A DNA stretch of 64,000 nucleotides from Paenibacillus agri (GCF_013359945.1 NZ_JABWCS010000214.1:150675-214674), one strand, 5' to 3'; counted from the stretch's first letter, positions 8,335-17,037 are shown. Notes: generated by a model not told the origin, from the sequence alone. A program made the numbers and translations.

Positions 8335-9222
8335 ATGATGGAACTGCTCGATCCCCGGGTGGATTTTGTATTTAAACGGATTTTTGCCAGTAACAACAAT
8401 AAAGATGTGTTATTGGCCTTTCTTAACAGGATTTTCGCCGAGGCGGGAGAACCTGCCCTGGATGAAGTGGTACTGCTGAATCCATATACGGATAAGGATG
8501 ATCCGCTGGACAAGCAATCTATCTTCGATATATGGGCCAAGACCGTAGATGGCAGAATGATTGATATTGAGATGCAGCTGTTTAACAAATATGATATTGA
8601 AAAACGAACGCTTTATTACTGGAGCAAACGGTATTCCGGACAGCTTCAGGAAAGCGGCAAATATAGAGATCTTAAAAAGTGTGTGACGATCAACATCTTG
8701 AATTATAGCTTGTTGCCTGGCGAGCAGTATCATAGTGTTTTTCATTTGCGTGAGGATAATAGCGGCATAGCGCTCACCCAGGATATAGAGATACACTTTC
8801 TGGAGCTGCCGAACCTGAAATTGTCCTCACCTCCCGAGCAAGAAGGTTTAGTGAACTGGCTGTTATTTCTCAAGGGTATAGACCAATCTCACTGGGAGGT
8901 GCTGAGCATGAATGAACCGGTCATGAAGAAGGCCATGGATACATTGCAGTTTTTAAGTCAGGATTCGGAGGCCCGCCGAATTTATGAAGCCCGCCAAAAA
9001 TATTTGCATGATGAAGCTTCTCTTCGTGATGCAGCTGAGAATGGCTGGGAAAGAGGTTTGCAAAAGGGCATGCAAGAAGGTTTGAAAGAAGGTTTACATG
9101 AAGGACAACTAAAGGCTAAGCTGGAAATCGCCAAGAAACTGTTGGCAATGGGGTTAAACCGGGCAGAAATTCGCGAAGCTACCGGACTGAGTGACGAGGA
9201 GATTGAATCTAGTAACCCTTAA
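8335..9222 (+). CDS. Rpn family recombination-promoting nuclease/putative transposase
   Basis: PD-(D/E)XK nuclease-fold protein of the Rpn/PDDEXK_2 family, 295 aa. Seen: LLDPRVDFVFKRIF at the N-terminus, FDIWAKTVDGRMIDIEMQL (the nuclease core D...E-x-Q), FNKYDIEKRTLYYWSKRYSGQL, and a C-terminal Lys/Gly-rich tail (GLQKGMQEGLKEGLHEGQLKAK) ending in a short helix-turn domain. Family members are DNA endonucleases linked to horizontal transfer; the cellular role here is unknown. The start is ATG 8335 (or 8338) after GGGAG; longer frames start inside the ftsZ terminator. It separates ftsZ from spoIIGA, where B. subtilis has bpr. Confidence 0.85.
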   Translation: MMELLDPRVDFVFKRIFASNNNKDVLLAFLNRIFAEAGEPALDEVVLLNPYTDKDDPLDKQSIFDIWAKTVDGRMIDIEMQLFNKYDIEKRTLYYWSKRYSGQLQESGKYRDLKKCVTINILNYSLLPGEQYHSVFHLREDNSGIALTQDIEIHFLELPNLKLSSPPEQEGLVNWLLFLKGIDQSHWEVLSMNEPVMKKAMDTLQFLSQDSEARRIYEARQKYLHDEASLRDAAENGWERGLQKGMQEGLKEGLHEGQLKAKLEIAKKLLAMGLNRAEIREATGLSDEEIESSNP

Positions 9223-9286
9223 CATTTAAAGTATTACAAATGCCGCGTAAGCAGACGCTTATGATTTAATATAATAATTAGCTTAG

Positions 9287-9313
9287 GACCAGCCGGATAC
9301 GGCTGGTCTTTTT
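9287..9313 (+). terminator. Terminator after the Rpn gene
   Basis: GACCAGCC (9287-9294) and GGCTGGTC (9301-9308), 6-nt loop, then TTTTT. Confidence 0.85.
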
Positions 9314-9342
9314 ATGCTGCAATGATGGTAGTAGTTCTATAA

Positions 9343-9410
9343 CTCGACAAAAAAACCGCAAGAATGCCCCCCAAGTTTAGACAGACTTTGAATACGAGAC
9401 TTTCTATACT
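9343..9410 (+). promoter_or_regulatory. Candidate Spo0A-dependent spoIIG promoter
   Basis: A -10 TATACT at 9405-9410 is preceded by TAGACA at 9378-9383, a 21-bp spacer. The B. subtilis spoIIG promoter is known for an over-long spacer and activation by phosphorylated Spo0A. A near-consensus Spo0A box lies upstream on the minus strand (TTTGTCGAG, complement of 9343-9351), and the -35 region itself (TTAGACAG) resembles a weaker box. Inference from position and motif only. Confidence 0.55.
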
Positions 9411-9480
9411 AATCATATCGTCCAAAAAAGAGAGCCTGCTCTATTGTCCGTTTCGGGAATAGATTGCAGTCTGTAGGCAG

Positions 9481-10431
9481 GTGAATGTCCTGGTAGTTTA
9501 TATTGACTTGATATTCGCCGCCAATTTGCTGATTGACGGAGTGCTGCTCTGGCTGACGGGCTGGCTGGTCAAGCTCAAAGTATCTTGGTGGAGGCTTGTA
9601 CTATCTGCTGTGGTTGGAGCACTGTATGTGGTTATGATGTTTGTACCGGAGCTGACCTTCCTGTATACCTTCCTTATCAAGTTCGGATTGTCAGTGATTA
9701 TGCTGTGGATTGCCTTTGGGTTCGGGAGCCTTCAGCGCTATCTGCGGACGATGGGCGCTTTTTATATCATCAATTTTGCGGCGGCAGGAGGAATTGTTGG
9801 CATTCACTATCTATTGCAGAGCTCAGGTGATATCTGGAATGGCATCATGTTCACGGCGGCAGGCGGGCATGCCTACAGGCTAAAAATCGGCATTTGGTTC
9901 GTTATTGCACTTCTGCCGTTGGTGCTGCTCTGCTTCAAGGCGGTACACACGTCTAGGATTAAGCGTGAACAGCTAGAGTCTTATATCGGCGAGGTGACTG
10001 TCGAAATTGATGGTGTAACCGTTACCTGCCTTGGCCTCCTGGATACAGGCAACAGACTAAGTGATCCGTTGACTCGTATTCCAGTCATGGTCATGGAGTC
10101 GTCGCTCTGGGAGACGCAGCTTCCAGCATCTTGGAAGGGGAGGCTGACACAGAGTAGTGCGGACCATCTTTTACTGGAGACGGACGGGCAGTCCTTTGCT
10201 TGGCAAGACAGAATTCGGCTTGTTCCTTACCGGGGAGTGAACCGAAGTGCATCGTTTATGCTCGCCCTGAAGCCTGACCTTGTGACCATAAGGCTAGATG
10301 CAGATACCTTTTGCAGTAAGCGGGTGCTAATCGGGCTGGATGGCGGGACACTTTCGGGAGACGGAGCGTACCGGGCTGTGATTCATCCCGATCTGGTTGT
10401 GCGGGAAAGCGCCGAGGCGGTGCCTTCCTAA
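9481..10431 (+). CDS. spoIIGA: Sporulation sigma-E processing peptidase SpoIIGA
   Basis: Membrane aspartic protease (316 aa) that removes the pro-sequence of sigma-E in the mother cell after signalling by SpoIIR. Seen: five hydrophobic segments over residues about 5-160, then a cytoplasmic protease domain with the catalytic motif LLDTGNRLSDP (Asp188) and a C-terminal LIGLDGG. Start GTG 9481 is in the normal place, though its ribosome site (GTAGGCAG) is weak. It precedes sigE by 82 bp, as in B. subtilis. Confidence 0.95.
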   Translation: MNVLVVYIDLIFAANLLIDGVLLWLTGWLVKLKVSWWRLVLSAVVGALYVVMMFVPELTFLYTFLIKFGLSVIMLWIAFGFGSLQRYLRTMGAFYIINFAAAGGIVGIHYLLQSSGDIWNGIMFTAAGGHAYRLKIGIWFVIALLPLVLLCFKAVHTSRIKREQLESYIGEVTVEIDGVTVTCLGLLDTGNRLSDPLTRIPVMVMESSLWETQLPASWKGRLTQSSADHLLLETDGQSFAWQDRIRLVPYRGVNRSASFMLALKPDLVTIRLDADTFCSKRVLIGLDGGTLSGDGAYRAVIHPDLVVRESAEAVPS

Positions 10432-10513
10432 TATGGGCATACGACTGACAGACACGTACGTTTCTCAAGGCCATTCTATTACGAGCCAGGCACATCTTGA
10501 AGGAGGAACAAGA

Positions 10514-11233
10514 ATGATCAAATGGAAGATTTCGCTGCAGCTACAATATTACCGCATGCTTTTTCTGCTTGGACTGAAAAGCCAGGAAATTTATTATATT
10601 GGCGGGAGCGAAGCTCTGCCACCCCCGTTAACGCGCGAGGAGGAAGAGTTTCTGCTGCAGCGGCTGTCTAGCGGTGATGCGGCTGTACGTGCGATGCTGA
10701 TTGAGCGCAACCTGCGGCTTGTCGTCTACATTGCCCGCAAATTCGAGAACACTGGGATCAACATTGAGGATCTCGTCTCCATCGGGGCGATCGGACTGAT
10801 TAAGGCAGTTAATACCTTTGACCCGGAGAAAAAGATCAAACTTGCAACCTACGCTTCGCGTTGTATTGAGAATGAGATTCTGATGTATCTGCGGCGCAAC
10901 AGCAAAACACGCAGCGAGGTCTCCTTCGATGAGCCGCTGAATATTGATTGGGACGGTAATGAACTGCTGCTGTCCGATGTACTGGGAACCGAGAATGATA
11001 CGATTTACCGGAACATTGAAGAACAGGTGGACCGCAAGCTGCTGCAGAAGGCGCTGGAGAAGCTGAGTGAGCGGGAGCGGCTGATAATGGAGCTGAGATT
11101 CGGGCTGCGCGGCGGCGAGGAGAAGACACAAAAAGATGTGGCTGATCTGCTGGGCATCTCCCAATCCTACATCTCGCGTCTGGAAAAAAGAATTATCAAG
11201 CGACTGCGTAAGGAGTTCAACAAGATGGTCTGA
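10514..11233 (+). CDS. sigE: RNA polymerase sigma-E factor (pro-sigma-E)
   Basis: Early mother-cell sporulation sigma factor, 239 aa. Seen: an N-terminal amphipathic pro-region of about 27 residues followed by YYIGGSEALPPPL, the conserved processing site; region 2 (NLRLVVYIARKFENTGINIEDLVSIG), and region 4 HTH (TQKDVADLLGISQSYISRLEKRIIKRL). ATG 10514 follows AGGAGG at 10501-10506. The frame extends further upstream but without a ribosome site and without similarity. It is the substrate of SpoIIGA encoded just upstream. Confidence 0.97.
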   Translation: MIKWKISLQLQYYRMLFLLGLKSQEIYYIGGSEALPPPLTREEEEFLLQRLSSGDAAVRAMLIERNLRLVVYIARKFENTGINIEDLVSIGAIGLIKAVNTFDPEKKIKLATYASRCIENEILMYLRRNSKTRSEVSFDEPLNIDWDGNELLLSDVLGTENDTIYRNIEEQVDRKLLQKALEKLSERERLIMELRFGLRGGEEKTQKDVADLLGISQSYISRLEKRIIKRLRKEFNKMV

Positions 11234-11248
11234 GGTGAGATCATCAAG

Positions 11249-11277
11249 GAATAAAATGCCGGACCGGGGAGATAATG
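11249..11277 (+). promoter_or_regulatory. Candidate forespore promoter of sigG
   Basis: GAATA at 11249-11253 and GGAGATAATG at 11268-11277 resemble the sigma-F/sigma-G consensus (-35 GYATA, -10 GGNRANANTR), with a 14-bp spacer, slightly short. sigG of B. subtilis is known to be under sigma-F and sigma-G. Motif match only. Confidence 0.35.
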
Positions 11278-11311
11278 TACAGTAATGTTTCTCCTTGGGA
11301 GGTTAATCATC

Positions 11312-12094
11312 ATGACCCGTAATAAAGTCGAGATTTGCGGTGTGGACACATCCAAATTGCCCGTTCTAACGAACGTTGAAATGCGTGAATTGTTCACTTC
11401 GCTGCAGCAACAGGGGGAGCGATCCGCCAGAGAGAAATTGGTCAACGGCAACCTGAGGTTGGTCCTGAGTGTAATTCAGCGGTTCAACAACCGGGGGGAA
11501 TTCGTGGACGACCTGTTCCAGGTGGGGTGCATCGGGCTTATGAAAGCCATCGACAATTTTGACTTATCGCAAAATGTTAAGTTCTCCACATATGCGGTTC
11601 CCATGATCATCGGTGAGATTCGCAGATACTTGCGCGATAACAATCCGATTCGTGTCTCCAGATCGCTGCGGGATATTGCCTACAAGGCGCTGCAGGTTCG
11701 CGACAGTCTGACCAACCAGAACTCGCGGGAACCGACGATTTTCGAAATTTCGCAAGCCCTTGGCGTACCTAAAGAGGATGTTGTCTTTGCCCTAGATGCC
11801 ATTCAGGATCCAGTGTCCTTGTTCGAGCCGATCTATCATGACGGCGGGGATCCGATTTATGTCATGGACCAGATCAGTGATGACAAGAATAAGGATGTCT
11901 CATGGATTGAGGAAATTGCCTTGCGGGAAGCTATGCGGAAGCTAGGTGGCCGGGAGAAGCGAATTCTATCCATGCGCTTTTTTGAAGGGAAGACTCAGAT
12001 GGAAGTCGCTGATGAAATCGGCATTTCACAGGCCCAAGTCTCACGTCTGGAGAAATCCGCAATTCAGCAAATGCAGAAGCATGTTAAATCGTAA
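11312..12094 (+). CDS. sigG: RNA polymerase sigma-G factor
   Basis: Late forespore sigma factor, 260 aa. Seen: RNKVEICGVDTSKLPVLTN at the N-terminus (the characteristic sigma-G start), region 2 with FQVGCIGLMKAIDNFD, and region 4 HTH TQMEVADEIGISQAQVSRLEKSAIQQMQ. ATG 11312 lies nine bases after GGGAGG. Separated from sigE by 78 bp that carry a candidate forespore promoter, so it can be expressed apart from spoIIG. Confidence 0.97.
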   Translation: MTRNKVEICGVDTSKLPVLTNVEMRELFTSLQQQGERSAREKLVNGNLRLVLSVIQRFNNRGEFVDDLFQVGCIGLMKAIDNFDLSQNVKFSTYAVPMIIGEIRRYLRDNNPIRVSRSLRDIAYKALQVRDSLTNQNSREPTIFEISQALGVPKEDVVFALDAIQDPVSLFEPIYHDGGDPIYVMDQISDDKNKDVSWIEEIALREAMRKLGGREKRILSMRFFEGKTQMEVADEIGISQAQVSRLEKSAIQQMQKHVKS

Positions 12095-12109
12095 TTATTG
12101 GCTTCACTA

Positions 12110-12160
12110 AAAATGGGATGTCCCTTCGGCCGAATTCAAGGCTTGGGGACATCCCATTTT
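12110..12160 (+). terminator. Terminator after sigG
   Basis: A perfect 15-bp stem, AAAATGGGATGTCCC (12110-12124) with GGGACATCCCATTTT (12146-12160). The A and T flanks make it work in either direction. The following 12161-12372 holds no gene I can support. Confidence 0.85.
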
Positions 12161-12372
12161 CTATGTGCATTTCTAATCTAGAACTATCCTATGAACGCAC
12201 AGGCAGTCTCGACTTGGAGTATTCCATGAAATGCTCCATCTCACCGACAAAGCTGCATAGTGCTTCCAAATTATATTTGTCCGAGGGAGGGAGAATAGGG
12301 ACGAAATAGACATGTTGCCAAGCTTAGGGATCATATATTGGACTATAGGTCTGATGGTACAGGGGTGATGAA

Positions 12373-12717
12373 ATGAATCAGGAAACTATAGGAGCGGGCA
12401 AAAAAATGAAGATCTCTGATTTTCAGACTAAGGATGTCATCAATATCGTAGACGGTAAGCGACTGGGACAGATCAGTGACTTGGAGCTGGATCTCCGGCG
12501 GGGTGTTATTGATGCTATTGTGGTTCCCGGGTATACCCGGTTCATGGGGTTGTTCGGCGGTGGTGCAGACCTGATCATTCCCTGGAGGAATATTGTGAAG
12601 ATTGGATCGGATGTTGTCCTCGTGAAAATTGAAGAGAACCGGATGCCCCAGGCTGAGGAAGAACGGCAGACGATGTATTTGGAGCGGGGAGACCGGAGTG
12701 AACGGCGCATGTATTAA
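12373..12717 (+). CDS. ylmC: YlmC/YmxH family PRC-barrel sporulation protein
   Basis: Small PRC-barrel protein (114 aa from ATG 12373). Seen: MKISDFQTKDVINIVDGKRLGQISDLELD, then GLFGGGADLIIPWRNIVKIGSDVVLVK, which matches the YlmC/YmxH family throughout. The role is not known; family members are linked to sporulation by expression. Start: ATG 12373 after GGGGTGATG; ATG 12406 is an alternative that fits the length of B. subtilis YlmC better (103 aa). Located between sigG and pgeF as in Bacillus. Confidence 0.88.
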   Translation: MNQETIGAGKKMKISDFQTKDVINIVDGKRLGQISDLELDLRRGVIDAIVVPGYTRFMGLFGGGADLIIPWRNIVKIGSDVVLVKIEENRMPQAEEERQTMYLERGDRSERRMY

Positions 12718-12760
12718 TGATGCGTCTTTTTCTTTGGATCTTCTCTTACAATCTAGGTCA

Positions 12761-12807
12761 AAATGCCTGGATTTTCAGAATTCGCCCTGAATCAAAGGCA
12801 TTTCTTT
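12761..12807 (+). terminator. Probable terminator after ylmC
   Basis: AAATGCCT (12761-12768) pairs with AGGCATTT (12796-12803), with a further inner pairing of GATT/AATC and CAG/CTG; CTTTG follows. The T-run is short, so efficiency is uncertain. Confidence 0.5.
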
Positions 12808-12851
12808 GTGGGGAGTTTTGCCCTGTGTTACACTAAGGCGGAGGTGAGGAA

Positions 12852-13703
12852 ATGGAACCGTTTGTACGGAGCGGGAAGGCTCCTATGCTACTGCGGCTGG
12901 AACCGTGGGCTGAGGAGCATCCGGAAATAACTGCGGGATTTACTGGCAGAGAGGGTGGGGCCGGTACGGCACCCTATGATAGTTTTAACTGTGCATTCCA
13001 TGTCGGGGATGATCCCGACAATGTTATGAATAACCGGACAATGCTGGTCGATAGTCTGGGATTTGCCCTGGAGGACTGGACCTGTGGTGAGCAAACGCAT
13101 GGTGCTACAGTAGCTGTTGTTACAGAGAATGACCGTGGACGGGGGCGTCTGGATCGGGCCTCTGCTTTTCAGGCTACAGATGCAATGATCACCAACATTC
13201 CTGGTGTACTGCTGACTTCATTCTATGCGGATTGTGTGCCGCTGTATTTCTATGATCCCATCAATTGTGCCGTAGGTCTTGCTCATGCAGGCTGGAAAGG
13301 GACTGTAGCGGAAATTGCTGCTGCCGTTGTTCAGGCTATGGAGCAAGCATATGGGAGTCGTCCGGAGGATATTCGTGCCGCCATCGGCCCTTCGATTGGT
13401 GATTGCTGTTATGAAGTCGACGATTATGTGATGAATCATATCCGGCGTCTGGAAGCAGAGTGTGGGGAGTCACCAGGGCAAGATGAAGTGCTGTATAGTC
13501 CTTCTGCTGCAGATAGCAGTAAATGTATGCTGAACTTGAAAGAAATGAATCGACGCATTATGATAAAAGCAGGAATATTGCCGACTCATATCGAATGTAC
13601 ATCATGGTGTACAAGCTGTAATACAGATATTTTCTTTTCATACCGTGCGGAAAATGGGATTACAGGCAGAATGACGAGCTGGATCGGAATAAAGGAGAGT
13701 TGA
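12852..13703 (+). CDS. pgeF: Peptidoglycan editing factor PgeF / YfiH-type laccase-domain protein
   Basis: Laccase-domain protein, 283 aa, the YlmD/YfiH family. Members show multicopper-like oxidase or purine nucleoside phosphorylase activity, and E. coli YfiH prevents wrong precursors entering peptidoglycan. Seen: zinc/copper-site motifs GEQTHGATVAVV, TSFYADCVPLYFYDP, VGLAHAGWKGTVAEIA, and IGPSIGDCCYEV, with a C-terminal CTSCN. ATG 12852 after GGAGGTGAGG. It is followed after three bases by yggS/ylmE, likely one operon to divIVA. Confidence 0.92.
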   Translation: MEPFVRSGKAPMLLRLEPWAEEHPEITAGFTGREGGAGTAPYDSFNCAFHVGDDPDNVMNNRTMLVDSLGFALEDWTCGEQTHGATVAVVTENDRGRGRLDRASAFQATDAMITNIPGVLLTSFYADCVPLYFYDPINCAVGLAHAGWKGTVAEIAAAVVQAMEQAYGSRPEDIRAAIGPSIGDCCYEVDDYVMNHIRRLEAECGESPGQDEVLYSPSAADSSKCMLNLKEMNRRIMIKAGILPTHIECTSWCTSCNTDIFFSYRAENGITGRMTSWIGIKES

Positions 13704-13706
13704 AAG

Positions 13707-14402
13707 TTGGCTTTAACACTACAGGAGAGAATAGCCGAGGTAGAAGAGCGCATAGCACGTGCCTGCGCAACGAGCGGACGAGACCGCAAGGACGTCAAGG
13801 TAATCGCTGTTACAAAATACGTTTCCTTGGAAACGGTATCGGCTGTGCTGGAAGCAGGGCTGGAGCATATCGCCGAGAGCCGCTGGCAGAATGCTGAGCA
13901 TAAGTGGTTGGTCTTGGGAGAGAAGGGGACCTGGCATTTCATCGGTCACTTGCAAACGAATAAGGTTAAGGATGTTATCGGTAAATTTCAATATATACAC
14001 TCCCTGGACCGTATTTCGCTGGCCCGGGAGCTGCAGCGAAAGGCCGAGAGCATCGGACAGAAGGTCAATGTTTTTCTGCAGGTTAACATCTCGGGTGAGG
14101 ATACGAAATTTGGTTTGTCACCTGCAGATGTGCCGGGATTTTTGCAGGAAATCGCTGATCTTGACCGCGTTAACGTGATCGGACTGATGACCATGGCACC
14201 TTATGAGATGGAGCCTGAACTGACTCGCCCTGTCTTCCGTGGACTTCGAGAATTGCGTGATGAGCTGAATCGGCAGGGACTGACACCGGAGCCGATTACG
14301 GAATTGTCGATGGGAATGTCAAATGATTTTGAAGTGGCGATAGAGGAAGGAGCTACCTGGGTTCGCTTGGGTACGGTGTTGGTAGGTCACAAGGAGGGAT
14401 AG
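13707..14402 (+). CDS. ylmE: Pyridoxal phosphate homeostasis protein YggS/YlmE
   Basis: PLP-binding alanine-racemase-N-type protein (231 aa) involved in vitamin B6 and amino-acid homeostasis. Seen: VKVIAVTKYVS with the PLP lysine in VTKY, WHFIGHLQTNKVK, VFLQVNISGEDTKFGL, and LSMGMSNDFEVAIEEGATWVRLGTVL, the phosphate-binding end of the barrel. Start TTG 13707 follows AAGGAGAG. Part of the pgeF-ylmE-sepF-ylmG-ylmH-divIVA run conserved in Firmicutes. Confidence 0.94.
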   Translation: MALTLQERIAEVEERIARACATSGRDRKDVKVIAVTKYVSLETVSAVLEAGLEHIAESRWQNAEHKWLVLGEKGTWHFIGHLQTNKVKDVIGKFQYIHSLDRISLARELQRKAESIGQKVNVFLQVNISGEDTKFGLSPADVPGFLQEIADLDRVNVIGLMTMAPYEMEPELTRPVFRGLRELRDELNRQGLTPEPITELSMGMSNDFEVAIEEGATWVRLGTVLVGHKEG

Positions 14403-14405
14403 GTG

Positions 14406-14855
14406 ATGGGTGTTATGAACCGTTTTATGAGTTTTTTTGGCTTGCAGGAGGAAGAGGAGATTGTGGAGCGGGAGCAGATTTCTTCACGTGAGGAAGATGA
14501 GTACGAGCCAACCCCTGTAGAAACCCGCAAGAATCAGCGGACCAACAACGTCGTCAGCATCCACTCACAGAAAAATGTCAAGGTTGTGCTGTATGAACCG
14601 CGTTCCTATGAGGAGGCGCAGGAAATTGCCGATCATCTCCGGGCACACCGGACCGTTGTAATTAACCTGCAACGGGTGCGCAATGACCAGGCTATGCGAA
14701 TTATTGATTTTCTAAGCGGAACTGTTTATGCCCTGGGTGGAGGAATATCCAAAATCGGGGGCAATATATTTATGTGCACTCCGGATACGGTTGAAATTCA
14801 AGGCTCCATCACCGAGATCCTTGGCGACGAACAAGACTATAACAGAATGAGGTGA
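14406..14855 (+). CDS. sepF: Cell division protein SepF
   Basis: Cytoplasmic division protein (149 aa) that binds the FtsZ C-terminus and bends or tethers the membrane. Seen: the N-terminal membrane-binding helix VMNRFMSFFGL, an acidic linker, then the SepF fold with KVVLYEPRSYEEAQEIADHL, RTVVINLQRV, and FLSGTVYALGGGISKIGGNIFMCTPD. AAGGAGG at 14391-14397 favours ATG 14406; ATG 14415 is possible. Confidence 0.95.
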   Translation: MGVMNRFMSFFGLQEEEEIVEREQISSREEDEYEPTPVETRKNQRTNNVVSIHSQKNVKVVLYEPRSYEEAQEIADHLRAHRTVVINLQRVRNDQAMRIIDFLSGTVYALGGGISKIGGNIFMCTPDTVEIQGSITEILGDEQDYNRMR

Positions 14856-14862
14856 ACGGGCT

Positions 14863-15132
14863 TTGTACCAAGAAGTAAGCTCCATTATTGATATCCTGTT
14901 TAATATTTACTTCTACATGATTTTTATCTATATCCTGATGTCCTGGGTTCCTAGTGTCCGTGAGAACTTTATTGGGGAACTGCTGGCAAAGCTGGTTGAA
15001 CCGTATTTGTCACCGTTCCGCAAGATTATTCCGCCACTTTTCGGAATGCTGGATATCTCGCCGATCGTTGCGTTGTTTGTACTCAGATGGGCGGTTTACG
15101 GCCTCAAATCTTTGCTGAGTTATGTTCTGTAA
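14863..15132 (+). CDS. ylmG: YggT family membrane protein YlmG
   Basis: Small integral membrane protein (89 aa) with two hydrophobic segments. Seen: FNIYFYMIFIYILMSWVPSVRENF, then LVEPYLSPFRKIIPPLFGMLDISPIVALFVL, both conserved in YggT. Family role in division or envelope organisation is suggested only by context. Start TTG 14863 after GAGGTGAA. Only three bases separate it from ylmH. Confidence 0.9.
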   Translation: MYQEVSSIIDILFNIYFYMIFIYILMSWVPSVRENFIGELLAKLVEPYLSPFRKIIPPLFGMLDISPIVALFVLRWAVYGLKSLLSYVL

Positions 15133-15135
15133 CCT

Positions 15136-15921
15136 ATGTTGAAGACAGAAATTTACGGGCATTTTCATCCCGACGAGCGGCAGTTTGTGGACAGGGCCTG
15201 GGACTGGGTGACGGCTGCGGGGGAATATCATGAGAGTAAACTGACTGATTTCCTCGATCCGCGCCAAGGCCATATTCTGCATAGTCTGGTGAACCGCCAT
15301 CCTGATGTCATAGTCAGATTGGAAGGTGGCCATGAAGGTGCAGAGCGGTGCAGAGCCCTGATTGCTCCAGATTACCGCGAGCTGGATGGCGAAGACATGG
15401 AAATGAAAGTGTTAGCGATTACCTCCGGGGAGCAGAAATTTCTGGCTCTGGAGCATGGGGATTATATGGGCGCCATTCTGGGCCTTGGAATCAAACGAAG
15501 CAAAATCGGTGATATTCATGTGCTTGCAGATGGTTGTCATGTCGTAGTAACGGCAGATATCGCCGATTACCTCACCATGAATCTGCATGGCGTGCATAAG
15601 GTTAATGTCAGCACTGAAATCTTGCCGCTTTCCTCGCTGCGTTGCAGTGAGACCAAGCTTGAAATGATGGATTTGACTGTGGCCTCCCTGCGGCTTGACG
15701 GCATTGCTGCGGATGTGACCCGTCTTAGCCGGAGCAAAATTCTTGCGCCGATCAAAAGTGGACGGGTACGGGTGAACTGGAAGGTGGAGGAGGATCCGTC
15801 CACCGCACTCAAGGAAGGCGATGTGGTATCTCTGCAAGGCTTTGGTCGTTTCAAGGTGCTGGAAGTGGGCGGCTTAACGAAAAAAGGCCGATACCGGGTT
15901 CAGGTTGGCAAATTTGTGTGA
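15136..15921 (+). CDS. ylmH: YlmH family S4-domain RNA-binding protein
   Basis: RNA-binding protein (261 aa) with an N-terminal YlmH domain (HFHPDERQFVDRAWDW, KLTDFLDPRQGHIL) and a C-terminal S4 domain (LRLDGIAADVTRLSRSK...GRVRVNWK...EGDVVSLQGFGRFKV). B. subtilis YlmH has been reported to bind stalled large ribosomal subunits. The ATG at 15136 has no clear Shine-Dalgarno; coupling to the ylmG stop three bases earlier is likely. Confidence 0.92.
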   Translation: MLKTEIYGHFHPDERQFVDRAWDWVTAAGEYHESKLTDFLDPRQGHILHSLVNRHPDVIVRLEGGHEGAERCRALIAPDYRELDGEDMEMKVLAITSGEQKFLALEHGDYMGAILGLGIKRSKIGDIHVLADGCHVVVTADIADYLTMNLHGVHKVNVSTEILPLSSLRCSETKLEMMDLTVASLRLDGIAADVTRLSRSKILAPIKSGRVRVNWKVEEDPSTALKEGDVVSLQGFGRFKVLEVGGLTKKGRYRVQVGKFV

Positions 15922-16143
15922 ATCCCTTTGCAGGAATCCCGCTTTCCTTGTCGAAAATGATTAACTCGTGGGAAACAAACGAATTTGAAGCTGGACGCCG
16001 ATAGTGTAGAAGAGGCGGACCCTAGCCGGCAGTGAGTATGAAACAGCAACTTCTGCCTAATACTTGAGTTACAATCTTGCTTCTTTGTCCGCTGCACGGC
16101 TGCAGAGGCCAGGAAGGTCCGAAATTTCTAGGAGGTGCACAGC

Positions 16144-16629
16144 ATGCCATTAACGCCGCTCGATATACATAACAAGGAGTTTTCCCGGCGGCTCCGCGGT
16201 TATGACGAAGATGAGGTCAATGAGTTTCTGGACCAGGTCATCAAGGATTACGAAAGCGTCATTCGTGAGAACAAGGAACTGCAAAATCAGCTCCTGGCCC
16301 TTCAGGAGCGTCTGGACCACTTTGTGAACATCGAGGAGACATTGTCCAAGACGATCATCATTGCTCAGGAAGCAGCTGATGAAGTGAAGAACAACTCCAA
16401 GAAGGAATCGCAGCTGATTATCAAGGAAGCGGAGAAGAACGCTGACCGTATCATTAACGAAGCTTTATCCAAATCCCGCAGAATTTCGATTGAGACTGAA
16501 GAGCTGCGTAAGCAGGCCTCTATTTACCGGACTCGATTCCGGACGCTGCTTGAAGCCCAGCTGGAGCTGCTCTCTCAGGATGACTGGAATGCACTTGAGA
16601 GTCGTGAGGTTACCGAGAACGCATTTTAG
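16144..16629 (+). CDS. divIVA: Septum site-determining / polar scaffold protein DivIVA
   Basis: Curvature-sensing coiled-coil protein (161 aa) at poles and septa. Seen: LTPLDIHNKEFSRRLRGYDEDEVNEFLDQVIKDYE, the lipid-binding N-terminal domain with its conserved Phe and Arg, followed by heptad-rich coiled coil over residues about 30-140. ATG 16144 is correctly spaced from AGGAGGTG (16130-16137); a GTG at 16135 lies inside that site. Last gene before the ileS leader, as in B. subtilis. Confidence 0.95.
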   Translation: MPLTPLDIHNKEFSRRLRGYDEDEVNEFLDQVIKDYESVIRENKELQNQLLALQERLDHFVNIEETLSKTIIIAQEAADEVKNNSKKESQLIIKEAEKNADRIINEALSKSRRISIETEELRKQASIYRTRFRTLLEAQLELLSQDDWNALESREVTENAF

Positions 16630-16644
16630 GTGTGTTCTGTCCGG

Positions 16645-16673
16645 TTGACATTTATGCTCAAAGAGGCTATAAC
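16645..16673 (+). promoter_or_regulatory. Sigma-A promoter of ileS
   Basis: TTGACA (16645-16650), 17-bp spacer, TATAAC (16668-16673). Near-consensus, and placed directly upstream of the T-box leader. Confidence 0.8.
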
Positions 16674-16689
16674 TAGAACATATCTTCAA

Positions 16690-17007
16690 CCATGATTATA
16701 TGTAATTCGATGAAGGGCCAAGTACGACAAGAATCTGTCCCCCAGAGAGTCGGTGATTGCTGAAAGCCGATGTTCAGACCCTGCCGGAAAATCTCCCCTT
16801 AGAAGCGACGCTGAAGCGCATTCTTGCGTGTGTAAGCCGAGCCGTCTGCCGGACGTTATACCGGACCCGCGTTATATTTACTTGCGCGGAGCTGAGATTG
16901 TGCCTGAATACTCTCCCTCTAAGGAGGTGCTCACGCACTGAATTAGGGTGGTATCGCGAGCGTCGTCTCGCCCCTTGGGGGGCGGGATGGCGCTTCTTTT
17001 GTTGTTT
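16690..17007 (+). ncRNA. T-box riboswitch leader of ileS
   Basis: tRNA-sensing leader that should respond to uncharged tRNA-Ile. Seen: a Stem I region with AGAGAGT followed by GGTGATTGCTGAAAGCC (AG bulge and distal loop-like), the T-box sequence AGGGTGGTATCGCG at 16945-16958, and a terminator whose arms 16960-16974 and 16979-16993 pair with a TTGG loop, followed by a T-rich tract 16994-17007. The specifier is possibly ATC at 16791-16793, but I could not fold Stem I with certainty. The T-box has GTATCGCG where GNACCGCG is usual. Confidence 0.88.
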
Positions 17008-17037
17008 CCATCCCCCTAGTGCGTGCTATCCCCCTAA

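Noticed and set aside
12118..12309. 63-codon frame after sigG
   Set aside because: Starts inside the sigG terminator and has no ribosome site or recognisable pattern.
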